Positions 25,349 through 33,401 of a stretch of 64,000 bases of DNA are shown here, one piece after another. The stretch comes from Shewanella pneumatophori. Lineage in GTDB: Bacteria; Pseudomonadota; Gammaproteobacteria; Enterobacterales; Shewanellaceae. The DNA lies in NCBI RefSeq assembly GCF_023283895.1, contig NZ_JAKILB010000003.1:124001-188000 (forward strand), written 5' to 3'. Every line of letters begins with the position of its first letter. Position 1 is the first letter of the stretch. Under the pieces are notes generated by a model that had not been told where the DNA came from, searched no databases, and saw only the letters and a list, made by a program, of their open reading frames with translations. A program made the translations under genes and the position numbers.

Positions 25349-26281
25349 CTACTCGAACTCCGCACGAGTAAACTCGACTAACTGTTGATACAGCCATTTA
25401 TGGGCTGGATCATTAATACTTTGTTTGTGCCAAACCAAGCTATAGGCAACCTCGCCATAATCCAGTGGTAACGCTTTAATCACTAAACCTTTAGCCTGCA
25501 GGGCAGTTTCAGCCCAGCGACGCGAACAGGTAAATAACAGCTCACTGTGATGACACATTAACGCTGCACTGCCAAAGTCTGCCACCGACATAGGCACCGC
25601 GCGATTACGTTTTTGCTGCGCCAACTGCATCTCAAAAAATGGCGTATTTAAGTCGGAATCACTAATACCTACATGGCTGTAGCTAAGGTAATCATGGATG
25701 CTTAGTAGCTCTTTGCTAGCTAACGAGTGCGATGGATTCATCAGGCACACCATTTCATCGTTAATAATGGTTTGCCACACTAATTCATGCTGCAAAATGG
25801 GCGGCTGACTTCTGTCGTGGGGCAATACTATAAAATCTAAATTGCCTTTAATGAGCCCTTCAAATCCGACACTGTCTTTAGCCAAAATATCTAAGCGAAT
25901 ATTCGGTGCTTGATTAAGCACATGGGCGCAAAATTTAGCGGCCAACAGCTCAAAGGTACTTTCACGCATCGCTAACGAAAAACGCCCTTCATATTGAGCC
26001 GGATTAAACGCCTCTTGAGTCACCAGCTGGTTCATATCATTGATAATTTGATGCACGCTTGGACCAAGTCTGCGGGCTAATGGCGTGGCGACTAGCTTGT
26101 TGCCGTGACGATAAAACAGTTCATCATCAAGACTTACCCTAAGCTGGCTTAAGGTTTTACTGACTGAAGACGGACTAAGACATAAACGCTGAGCGCTATC
26201 GGTAACACTTAAGGTGTCGAGCATGACATGTAAGGTGATCAGATGTTTCATGCTGATCCGTGAAAGTTTAGCGAGATCCAT
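25349..26281 (-). CDS. LysR-family transcriptional regulator
   Basis: 310 aa. It has the LeuO/NodD-type opening MKHLITLHVMLDTLSVTDSAQRLCLSPSSVSKTLSQLRVSLDDELF and an effector domain from about residue 100 (FSLAMRESTFELLAAKF). It is a single gene with its own terminator. The divergent neighbour trmL is a housekeeping gene, so no target is suggested by position. Confidence 0.88.
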   Translation of the reverse strand: MDLAKLSRISMKHLITLHVMLDTLSVTDSAQRLCLSPSSVSKTLSQLRVSLDDELFYRHGNKLVATPLARRLGPSVHQIINDMNQLVTQEAFNPAQYEGRFSLAMRESTFELLAAKFCAHVLNQAPNIRLDILAKDSVGFEGLIKGNLDFIVLPHDRSQPPILQHELVWQTIINDEMVCLMNPSHSLASKELLSIHDYLSYSHVGISDSDLNTPFFEMQLAQQKRNRAVPMSVADFGSAALMCHHSELLFTCSRRWAETALQAKGLVIKALPLDYGEVAYSLVWHKQSINDPAHKWLYQQLVEFTRAEFE

Positions 26282-26458
26282 AGCCCTGCCTAAAACCGTG
26301 CATTCGTAAACTGGAATATAGTCCTAAAATAGGCAATCGCATAAGGTTAAGACCCGTAATCACGAGCTAACTCACGCAACTCTTTAGCTGCTGTAGTATT
26401 TTCCGCATCGCGGTTTTTACCGTATAATCTCGACTCACCAATTTTTAGGTAGGCTAGC

Positions 26459-26920
26459 ATGTTTCATATCGCGCTTTACGAACCGGAAATCGCCCCAAAT
26501 ACCGGTAATATTATCCGTTTAATTGCCAACAATGGCTGTCATCTACATCTTATTGAGCCATTAGGCTTTGATTTAGAAGATAAAAAGTTGCGCCGTGCGG
26601 GTTTAGACTATGCCGATTTAGCCAATGTAACCCACCATAAAAACTTCGACGCATTTCTTGAAGCTATGGCTGGCAAACGCATTATGGCCTGCACTACTAA
26701 AGGTAGCCGCCCGCACTCGGAGCTAACGTTTAAGCAAGACGATGTGCTGCTATTTGGCCCTGAAAGCCGTGGTTTACCTGCTGATATTATTGACTCGATT
26801 CCAACCGAGCAGCGCCTGCGTATTCCTATGATGTCCACCAGCCGCAGCCTAAACTTGTCGAATGCGGTAGCGATTATCAGCTATGAAGCTTGGCGCCAGC
26901 TAGATTACGCCGGCGTATAA
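26459..26920 (+). CDS. trmL: tRNA (cytidine/uridine-34 2'-O-)-methyltransferase TrmL
   Basis: 153 aa SPOUT methyltransferase, the length of E. coli TrmL (157). Opening signature [24 protein letters not shown]-binding trefoil-knot motifs [29 protein letters not shown]. It methylates the wobble base of certain leucine tRNAs as a homodimer. TAGGTAGG gives a ribosome site before the ATG. Downstream, three 51-bp tandem repeats lie between the stop and the terminator, so they would be part of its 3' UTR. Confidence 0.96.
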   Translation: MFHIALYEPEIAPNTGNIIRLIANNGCHLHLIEPLGFDLEDKKLRRAGLDYADLANVTHHKNFDAFLEAMAGKRIMACTTKGSRPHSELTFKQDDVLLFGPESRGLPADIIDSIPTEQRLRIPMMSTSRSLNLSNAVAIISYEAWRQLDYAGV

Positions 26921-26942
26921 AAACCAACTTAGACAGAACTAA

Positions 26943-27093
26943 GCCAAAAGCTGTCCATCCATGAGCTTTTGCCATAAATGTTCCAGACATAACGCCAAAA
27001 GCTGCCCATCCATGGGCTTTTGCCATAAATATTCCAGACATAACGCCAAAAGCTGCCCATCCATGGGCTTTTGCCATAAATATTCCAGACATA
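26943..27093 (-). repeat. Tandem repeat family IV, three 51-bp units
   Basis: Units start at 26943, 26994 and 27045, exactly 51 bp apart, and differ at only a few bases. Each holds an inverted repeat: on minus GGCAAAAGCCCATGGATGGG then GCAGCTTTTGGC. Because 51 is a multiple of three, spurious open frames cross the array. The same family occurs at 57601-57770. Confidence 0.9.
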
Positions 27094-27096
27094 AAG

Positions 27097-27120
27097 AAGC
27101 CGCGATAATCGCGGCTTTTT
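27097..27120 (+). terminator. Terminator of trmL
   Basis: AAGCCGCGA-TAA-TCGCGGCTT with a T5 run, immediately after the tandem repeats. Confidence 0.9.
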
Positions 27121-27155
27121 GTTTGCTTTACTTGTGGTATCTAAGTCAAAAAAGC

Positions 27156-28577
27156 TTAGCCACCAAAACCGACATCAGTCATGTTCACTTGCTTAACCTT
27201 GCCGTGCTCTTTGGCAATCGGTGCGATTTTGGCTGCATTACCAATAATCACAAACTGCAGGTTGGTTTTCGGGAAGTAAGTGTCGATTAAGCGTTTCGAT
27301 TCCTCTAGCGTTAAACCATCAACCTTAGCTTGAAACTCGTTGATAAAGGCATCGTCAAAACCATATAGGTACATATCAGACATCAAGCCTGCTAGCTGAC
27401 CGCTGGTTTCATACTTAGGCGGAAACTGCCCTTTAACATAAGCCTTAGCTGAGTCTAGGGTGACTTGATCTAACCCTTGCTCCCAGAGTCTAGCATAAGT
27501 TTTTAACGCAAGATCTATGGTTTCTTTAGTGGTTGCCGTTTGGGTAAAAGTACTGATTTTAAAGGTACCCGATGCAGAATATGCACTGAAGCCTGAACGC
27601 GCGCCATAGGTTAATCCGGCATTAACTCGAAGCTCATCGTTAAGCCATGAGGTAAAGCGGCCACCTAAAATTGTGTTAATAACGGTTAAGCCTACAAAGT
27701 CTGGATTATCGCGGCTAATGCCCATACCACCAATCAAAAATGTGGTTTCAATGGCATCTGGCTTGTCTACCAGCAAGACTTCTGCTGCATCTAACTTAGG
27801 TAAGCCTTTCGATAAATCAATAAGCGCTGCAGGCTCAGAATCTTGCCAGTCGGCGAATAAGCTTTCTAACTTAGCCTGCATCTTTGCTGGCTCGAAATCA
27901 CCGACAACACTAATAGCGGTATTTGATGGCTGATAAAAGCTCTTATGGAAAGCACGTAACTGGTTAACCGTTAACTCAGATAATGAATCACGATTACCCG
28001 ATGTGGCATTACCATAAGGATGATCAGCAAAAACTAGCTTGTCGTAGTAACGATTAATAACGGCACGGGGGCTTTCTTTCGCTTGTGATAACCCTGCAAT
28101 TTCTCGCTGGCGCAGCTTATCAAATTCACCAGCATCGAAGTCTGGCGTCACCAATACATCTTTAATCAGCGGCAGCATTTTATCGGCGTCTTTCGCCATA
28201 AAATCACTGCTGATATAACTGCCCTCTTTGCCTGCGCCGCTCTGTAAACTGGCGCCTAAAAAGTCGACCTCTTGCTCGATTTCAAGCTTAGTTTTACCTG
28301 CTGCGCCAAGCATAAGACCTGCGGCAGTTAACTCAGCCACGCCTGAAGTGGTGTCGTTTACCGCACCTGCTCGTACAGTGGCATTAATAGTGATTAGCGG
28401 CACTTCTCGCTGTGGCATCATATACACAGTTAAGCCATTAGAAAGCCTGACTTGCTGATAGCTAGGCACGCTAAAACTCCCCGTATCAACTGTTGCTGGT
28501 GCTTGAGTTGCAGCGCAACCTGAAAGGGTTAACGCGCCAGCAACTGCGATGGCTGTGAGTAGCTGTTTAGGTTGCAT
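27156..28577 (-). CDS. M16-family peptidase-like lipoprotein, catalytically inactive partner
   Basis: 473 aa from the ATG at 28577, preceded by AAAGGTGG. An in-frame ATG at 28616 overlaps the upstream gene and would precede the signal with 13 polar residues. The lipoprotein signal is MQPKQLLTAIAVAGALTLSGC. It shows the M16 fold with SNTAISVVGDF and GLTYGARSGFSAY, but the HxxEH zinc motif of the first helix is replaced (ELTAAGLMLGAAG), so it should be inactive. It pairs with the active protein encoded immediately upstream, as in other bacterial M16 heterodimers. Envelope location follows from both signals. The substrate is unknown. Confidence 0.9.
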   Translation of the reverse strand: MQPKQLLTAIAVAGALTLSGCAATQAPATVDTGSFSVPSYQQVRLSNGLTVYMMPQREVPLITINATVRAGAVNDTTSGVAELTAAGLMLGAAGKTKLEIEQEVDFLGASLQSGAGKEGSYISSDFMAKDADKMLPLIKDVLVTPDFDAGEFDKLRQREIAGLSQAKESPRAVINRYYDKLVFADHPYGNATSGNRDSLSELTVNQLRAFHKSFYQPSNTAISVVGDFEPAKMQAKLESLFADWQDSEPAALIDLSKGLPKLDAAEVLLVDKPDAIETTFLIGGMGISRDNPDFVGLTVINTILGGRFTSWLNDELRVNAGLTYGARSGFSAYSASGTFKISTFTQTATTKETIDLALKTYARLWEQGLDQVTLDSAKAYVKGQFPPKYETSGQLAGLMSDMYLYGFDDAFINEFQAKVDGLTLEESKRLIDTYFPKTNLQFVIIGNAAKIAPIAKEHGKVKQVNMTDVGFGG

Positions 28578-28612
28578 GAACGTTAGCCCACCTTTGGATG
28601 AATTTAGTGTTT

Positions 28613-29944
28613 TCATTGGTCAGCCTCCTCTTCTGCAGCCAACACAGCGACTGTGCGATTTGAACGTTTTAGGTAAGTTTGTGCCACACGCTGAATATCT
28701 TCTGGCGTGACCTTGTTGTATTGCTCTGGCGCATTAAATAGTTTGTCGTAGCTTCCAAAAAACAACTCATAAGTGCCTATGGTATTCGCCTTACCATTAA
28801 TGGTTTCCATGGTGCGATAAAAGCCCATCAGCTTAATGTTCTTCACTTTTTCAAGCTCAGCAGCTGTAACGCCTTCTTGAGCTATTCGCTTAATTTCGCT
28901 GAGCATGGCATCTTCAAGCTCTGGCGCTGTCACGCCCGGATTAGCAACGCCCATTACATAGAACAAGTTAGGGTCAAACGACATCGGCATATAGGTATCA
29001 ACCTGAATGGCTACTTGCTTGTCGACCAAGCCTTGATACATGCGCGAGCTGTTACCTGTGGTTAAAATTGATGACAAAAGATCCAGAGCATAATAGTCAC
29101 TATTCGAGGTTGCTGGTACGTGATAGCCCAACATTACATTCGGGGTGCTGACTGAGGCTTTTTGCACAAACACGCGGCGCTCACCTTTTTGCAGCGGCTC
29201 AACGGTTTTGACTTCTCTTGGTGGCGCTTGCGCAGGAATTGGCGCAAAGTACTTATCAGCTAACTTTTTTACTTCTGCCAGCTTTACATCACCTGCTATC
29301 ACAACAACGGCGTTATTGGGCGCATAGTAGGTTTTATGGTATTGGGTTAAATCGTCTAAGGTCCACGCGGCGATATCTGATTCATGACCAATCACCGACC
29401 AACTGTAAGGATGCGCTCTAAAGGCTGCGCCTTTTAACTCTTCTTGGATCACGCGCCAGTTTGAATTTTCCAGCCCAGTTAAGCGCTCTGATGCAACAAC
29501 GCCACGCTCACTCTCTACCATCTGCGCGTTAATATCGAGGCTTTCGATACGATCTGCTTCAAGATCAAAAATGGTTTCGATGGCGTTAGCAGGGAACCAG
29601 TCAGTATAAACGGTTAGGTTTTCTGTGGTGTAAGCGTTATTCGCGCCGCCAGCAGCTTCCATTGTACGGTCGAACATCTTAGGGCCGTATTTTTTAGAAC
29701 CGTTGAACATCATATGTTCGAAAAAATGCGAAATACCGGTAATACCCGGAACCTCGTTACGGGAACCGACTTTCCAGAATAAGTACATATTGGCATTAGG
29801 GATAGAACTGTCTTCTAACACCATAATTTTCATGCCGTTATCCAAAGTAAATCTTTGAATATCTTCAGCTTTGGTGGCGTGAGCCATTGGCATTGCCATT
29901 AGCAAGCCAAGAGACATAAACAATGCCTTGGTATAGCGCTTCAT
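28613..29944 (-). CDS. M16-family zinc peptidase, active partner
   Basis: 443 aa with a Sec signal peptide (MKRYTKALFMSLGLLMAMPMAHA). The inverted zinc motif HFFEH (His73, Glu76, His77) is intact, with a downstream Glu (about 153, in ERGVVASE) as third ligand. The rest shows the two-domain M16 pattern (NNAVVVIAGDV, ITTGNSSRMYQGLV-like segment). It would degrade peptides in the periplasm together with the lipoprotein partner encoded by the next gene. The partner's ORF opens at an upstream ATG overlapping this stop by 4 bp, and its more likely start is 35 bp further on. Transcription is as one operon. Confidence 0.93.
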   Translation of the reverse strand: MKRYTKALFMSLGLLMAMPMAHATKAEDIQRFTLDNGMKIMVLEDSSIPNANMYLFWKVGSRNEVPGITGISHFFEHMMFNGSKKYGPKMFDRTMEAAGGANNAYTTENLTVYTDWFPANAIETIFDLEADRIESLDINAQMVESERGVVASERLTGLENSNWRVIQEELKGAAFRAHPYSWSVIGHESDIAAWTLDDLTQYHKTYYAPNNAVVVIAGDVKLAEVKKLADKYFAPIPAQAPPREVKTVEPLQKGERRVFVQKASVSTPNVMLGYHVPATSNSDYYALDLLSSILTTGNSSRMYQGLVDKQVAIQVDTYMPMSFDPNLFYVMGVANPGVTAPELEDAMLSEIKRIAQEGVTAAELEKVKNIKLMGFYRTMETINGKANTIGTYELFFGSYDKLFNAPEQYNKVTPEDIQRVAQTYLKRSNRTVAVLAAEEEADQ

Positions 29945-30203
29945 TATTCGCTCCTTGTTTGAGCACTGCCGTTCGTTCTAGTTTTTATCAGTCTAGAAAG
30001 TAACAACAGCCTAGGTATAACTTCGATAAATATTGTTTGAAATCCGCGTCCATCAAAAAGCAAATCAGCGAGAAAATCAAATTAACGACACAAATATTTG
30101 TAACTTAAGGTAAACACCTAGTAACAAAGCCGTAATGAAATTTTAGTTAGCCGTTGTTTTATGCTAGCTTCAAATGCTAATTCATCGAAAGTTAGGCCGC
30201 TGT

Positions 30204-30872
30204 ATGCCATCAGAAAAGGACTTCAAAACATTAGACTCGCTCAACTGCAATACTGAAGTGCATTTGCAATTACTCACTCCCACGCAAACCATACGCCTGC
30301 GTAGTCGCCTAATTGGTGTCGATCCCGGCCGTGCGGTGATTTTGTCCTTAGGTAATGACAAAGCCTGGCAAGGTGCTACTTCATTTCTGCGTGAACGCCA
30401 AAGCGTAGTCATTCGAGTAGTAAAAAGCGATGAGCAAGATGCCAATATCTTGGCCTTCAGAAGCACTATTCAACAAGTAGTGAGCTCAACCGGACGCTGG
30501 CTGATTATTACTTACCCGCGCGAGCTTCAAACTGTATCGCTAAGGCAGCATTCACGGGTACCGATTAACATTAAAGCCAGTTTAACCGCGATTGATTCAA
30601 GCGAAGTGATTGCCAGTGGATTCTTAAAGGATATCTCGATTAAAGGTGGCGCTTTTGCCGCTGAGGCCAGAAGTAATTTTATTATTGATAGCCAATTCAA
30701 ATTGAATGTTGAGCTCGATGACGAAGTGCTAACGATTGCAGTTACCTTGAAAAATCAGCAAGAACTCGAGCCACAATCAGGTTTAGCTCAGTACGGTTTT
30801 GTGCTCAATACCGAGGAGCAAGAAACAGAAGCGCTAGTGCAAAAAGTGGTATTGCATCACTTAAATAGCTAA
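30204..30872 (+). CDS. PilZ-domain c-di-GMP binding protein (YcgR-like)
   Basis: 222 aa from the ATG at 30204 (AGG 8-10 nt upstream; the earlier in-frame ATG at 30174 lacks a ribosome site). Residues 10-105 resemble the YcgR N-terminal domain. The PilZ domain follows with the c-di-GMP motifs RQHSR (Arg114-Arg118) and DISIKGG (Asp143 to Gly148). Such proteins convert c-di-GMP level into changes of motility or surface behaviour. It is a single gene with its own terminator. A GGDEF-EAL protein is encoded 2.5 kb downstream, but no direct link is shown. Confidence 0.9.
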   Translation: MPSEKDFKTLDSLNCNTEVHLQLLTPTQTIRLRSRLIGVDPGRAVILSLGNDKAWQGATSFLRERQSVVIRVVKSDEQDANILAFRSTIQQVVSSTGRWLIITYPRELQTVSLRQHSRVPINIKASLTAIDSSEVIASGFLKDISIKGGAFAAEARSNFIIDSQFKLNVELDDEVLTIAVTLKNQQELEPQSGLAQYGFVLNTEEQETEALVQKVVLHHLNS

Positions 30873-30889
30873 CCGATATGATCTTGCAT

Positions 30890-30929
30890 AAAAAAGCCAC
30901 TCAGTAATCAATTGCTGAGTGGCTTTTTT
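30890..30929. terminator. Bidirectional terminator after the PilZ gene
   Basis: A 15-bp perfect stem (A6-GCCACTCAG / CTGAGTGGC-T6) with a 10-nt loop, between convergent genes. Confidence 0.92.
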
Positions 30930-30938
30930 GTGCTGTAT

Positions 30939-31907
30939 TTATTGCTGCAGAAAAACCTGTTCAATTTTCTGTAATAACTGTGGCGATTTCAGCTCAGTTT
31001 CTTGGGTCATTAAAAACGAGAAGTTTTCTGCAATAATCTCTTCTGGGTGAATAATGTAGTTGGTGTTACGGCCAATCTGTTTAAAGAAGCCCTTAAGCTC
31101 CGACACCTTAACAATTTGCGGATTATTAGCATCATAGATATTGGTGCTCGCTTGCTCTGAGTCACCCACAATTACAAAGTTAAACTCTAGATAATCAAAG
31201 AACTCGCCGCCTTTTTCCAGACTATATTGCGGCTCTGCTGAGTAAAGAATAGGTACGGCCCACACCTGTTTGTCTTGGTAGGTGACTCGAATGGCAAAGT
31301 CATTTACCGGTGCATCTGGATTAGTGATCTTTTGTCGCTTAAGTGGTGCTGGAAAACTAATTTCACCCACTGGATAAAAACCAATGGCTTGATAGAGTTT
31401 TTGCTTTATAACAGGATTGTGGCGAGAAAAAATGTGCAGTAATTCATGGGCGACTAATCCGGGTAAGCCCGCTTCATTGGCGATCTGCTTTTGCTGCAAG
31501 ATAATCGCTTGGCCGCGAGTATAAGCTGCGCCGCCCTCTTCTAGACCTGTGGTTTTAATTAACTCGATAGGCTTTGGCAAATCAACCTTCAGCGCCGTTA
31601 ATTGCGGTAATATTTGCTGGTAAGCTTGATTTACCGCCGCTTTCTCAGCATCGCTCCAATCCAAGGTTTGGGTTGCCACAAACGCCAAATATTCACGCTT
31701 ACTTGGGTCATCGGCACGCTTCATACGGGACGCCATGTCAAACGGGCTGATACCACGAACAAAGTCGTCTTCTTGGGTTAACACAGAGGCGGCCTCAGTC
31801 TTAGTTAAAAACGATATGGCCTCAGTTGCTGCCCAGCTTGCTCCCGATAGCAAAACACTTAAGCAAAACAACATGCCATAGATGAATGCCGATAATATTG
31901 CTTTCAT
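30939..31907 (-). CDS. Exported HExxH metalloprotease-like protein
   Basis: 322 aa from the ATG at 31907, which has AAAGGA 9 nt upstream. The longer frame begins 18 codons earlier without one. It has a signal peptide (MKAILSAFIYGMLFCLSVLLSGASWA). The zinc-binding motif VAHELLHIFSRHNP has His154, Glu155 and His158. No family beyond gluzincin-like is recognised. Residues 160-322 have a conserved-looking region with FDYLEFNFVIVGD and IIHPEEIIAENFSFLM. In such folds a Glu in an ENFSF-type helix can be the third zinc ligand (Glu in PEEIIAENF). Periplasmic location is inferred. The substrate is unknown. Confidence 0.75.
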   Translation of the reverse strand: MKAILSAFIYGMLFCLSVLLSGASWAATEAISFLTKTEAASVLTQEDDFVRGISPFDMASRMKRADDPSKREYLAFVATQTLDWSDAEKAAVNQAYQQILPQLTALKVDLPKPIELIKTTGLEEGGAAYTRGQAIILQQKQIANEAGLPGLVAHELLHIFSRHNPVIKQKLYQAIGFYPVGEISFPAPLKRQKITNPDAPVNDFAIRVTYQDKQVWAVPILYSAEPQYSLEKGGEFFDYLEFNFVIVGDSEQASTNIYDANNPQIVKVSELKGFFKQIGRNTNYIIHPEEIIAENFSFLMTQETELKSPQLLQKIEQVFLQQ

Positions 31908-31983
31908 ACTGCTCATTCCTTTGTTCATATTTTGCCACCGACTATAGCAAGTTGTAGCCACAAGGCGACAGTGCTATATGCTT

Positions 31984-32619
31984 TTAGCGTTTGGTAAATA
32001 ACACAACATCATTACCTAATACCTCTAACGCCCAGCCGTACTGCTGTGCAATCCACTCAAAGGTGGCTGTTGAATAGAAATTAATATGGGTTAAATCATT
32101 TTTGTAATGCCATTTACTAAATGCAGTGACATCAGTAACTCGCTTGGTCATCACCAGCAGTATTGACCCAGGCTTAAGTAAACTATCGAGGCAAGTTAAT
32201 AGTGCTTGGGCATCAGCCACGTGCTCAATCACCTCAGTCATGGTGATGAAGTCATATTGCTTGGCCAATTTTTCAGGCTGGTTAAAGTAATAAAGATCGT
32301 AATTGCTGATCTCAAAGCCTTGCTCTGCGGCCATTACACTTATGGTCGGCCCGGGGCCACAGCCAAAATCTAGTCCGCTGGCACTTTTATCGACTCGCGC
32401 CAATACCGGATCTAACGCTCGTGACAAGAACTTGCGATAACCTAGATCATTAGCATCGTTTTGGTGTTGATCATAAATCGCTTTTTCATCAGCAGCATTA
32501 AGTAAAAATTGACTCGGCACGCTGACCAAGGCGCAATGTTGGCAGCGCATATAGTCTCTAAATTTATCTTGGTGAAAAAGCTGCAGCTGCGGCTGCTGGC
32601 ACAACGGACATGTACTCAA
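31984..32619 (-). CDS. Class I SAM-dependent methyltransferase with N-terminal zinc ribbon
   Basis: 211 aa from a TTG start supported by AGGA 7 nt upstream. The N-terminus carries a treble-clef-like ribbon CPLCQQP ... CQHCALV. The methyltransferase domain has motif I LDFGCGPGPTISVMA and motif IV-like YDFITMTEVIEHVADAQALL. This layout is common in uncharacterised small-molecule methyltransferases (Methyltransf_23 type). The substrate cannot be told. It lies in a minus-strand run with the metalloprotease and a small coiled-coil protein, but the gaps (61-76 bp) leave operon status open. Confidence 0.88.
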   Translation of the reverse strand: MSTCPLCQQPQLQLFHQDKFRDYMRCQHCALVSVPSQFLLNAADEKAIYDQHQNDANDLGYRKFLSRALDPVLARVDKSASGLDFGCGPGPTISVMAAEQGFEISNYDLYYFNQPEKLAKQYDFITMTEVIEHVADAQALLTCLDSLLKPGSILLVMTKRVTDVTAFSKWHYKNDLTHINFYSTATFEWIAQQYGWALEVLGNDVVLFTKR

Positions 32620-32680
32620 TGATTATTCCTACAATAACTAAAATGGTCTTTAAATCGCGGTTCGAAGCCTAAAACGGTCA

Positions 32681-33034
32681 TCACGGCTTGGGGATTTTCT
32701 GCTCTTTATTTGCCGCTTCTCGCGCTTCACGCAGATACTTTTGTTCGCGTGACTCACGTTGATTGAATTGCTGTTGGGCTTTTTGTTTTTGCTCGCTTTG
32801 CCAATCAGTCGACTCTTGGCGTTTTAATACCTTTTTCTCACGCTCTTGGGTTTGCATTGCTGCATCACGCGCCTTTTGCAGCTGCTCTTGCTCAACTTTT
32901 TGCTTAATATCATCAGCCTGTTCAGATAAAGAGTTAGCTTTTGTTTGTTCAGGCTCTCCTGCATTGACTAAAAAGCAGCAACTAGCCAATGTTATGGCAG
33001 CCATAATGCGGTGCATTAATCTAAATATTGTCAT
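32681..33034 (-). CDS. Small exported coiled-coil protein
   Basis: 117 aa from the ATG at 33034 with AAAAGGA about 11 nt upstream. A signal peptide ends near FLVNA, with cysteines in ASCCFLV that could also make a lipobox. The remainder is a highly charged Gln/Glu/Lys/Arg-rich helix (about 30-115). No family is recognised. Location in the periplasm is inferred. Confidence 0.7.
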   Translation of the reverse strand: MTIFRLMHRIMAAITLASCCFLVNAGEPEQTKANSLSEQADDIKQKVEQEQLQKARDAAMQTQEREKKVLKRQESTDWQSEQKQKAQQQFNQRESREQKYLREAREAANKEQKIPKP

Positions 33035-33288
33035 AGCAGCTTCAATCCTTTTTATAAGCAACTTGTACCAGTTAATATTCTAACAAACTCATTAACACTC
33101 AGGTTGAGCTTTTAATCTTGCGAGATAAAAATAACTCGAGCCGTGTAACGGCAGTATTAGGCAGAATGATCCGAGGCAATAATTAACTGCTTTTTTTCAC
33201 TTAATACGCGGCAGATATTGCGGAAATTATCACTCTTTTTGGCGTAAATGTTCTCTAGATTCAATTTTGTTACATCTTAATTGTACAA

Positions 33289-33316
33289 AGCGTCAAATAA
33301 ATGTACTTTTGACGCT
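33289..33316. promoter_or_regulatory. Inverted repeat upstream of the GGDEF-EAL gene
   Basis: AGCGTCAAA and TTTGACGCT, 9-bp perfect arms with a 10-bp spacer, 86-113 bp before the gene. It has the shape of an operator for a dimeric regulator. No known family consensus is recognised. The rest of the 367-bp gap (33035-33401) is AT-rich with no gene. Confidence 0.55.
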
Positions 33317-33401
33317 AAATGACTAAAAGTCTATTTAATCGATAATTTTACCATCAGCAGTATTCAACCTTGAATAATGTCATGCCAAAAGGGAAGAGAG
33401 T

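Noticed and set aside
26943..27093. CRISPR array
   Set aside because: Units are contiguous 51-bp repeats with no unique spacers, and no cas genes are present.
26877..27290. Small frames across the tandem repeat after trmL
   Set aside because: The 51-bp unit keeps any frame open. There is no start context, and the frames run into the M16 peptidase gene.
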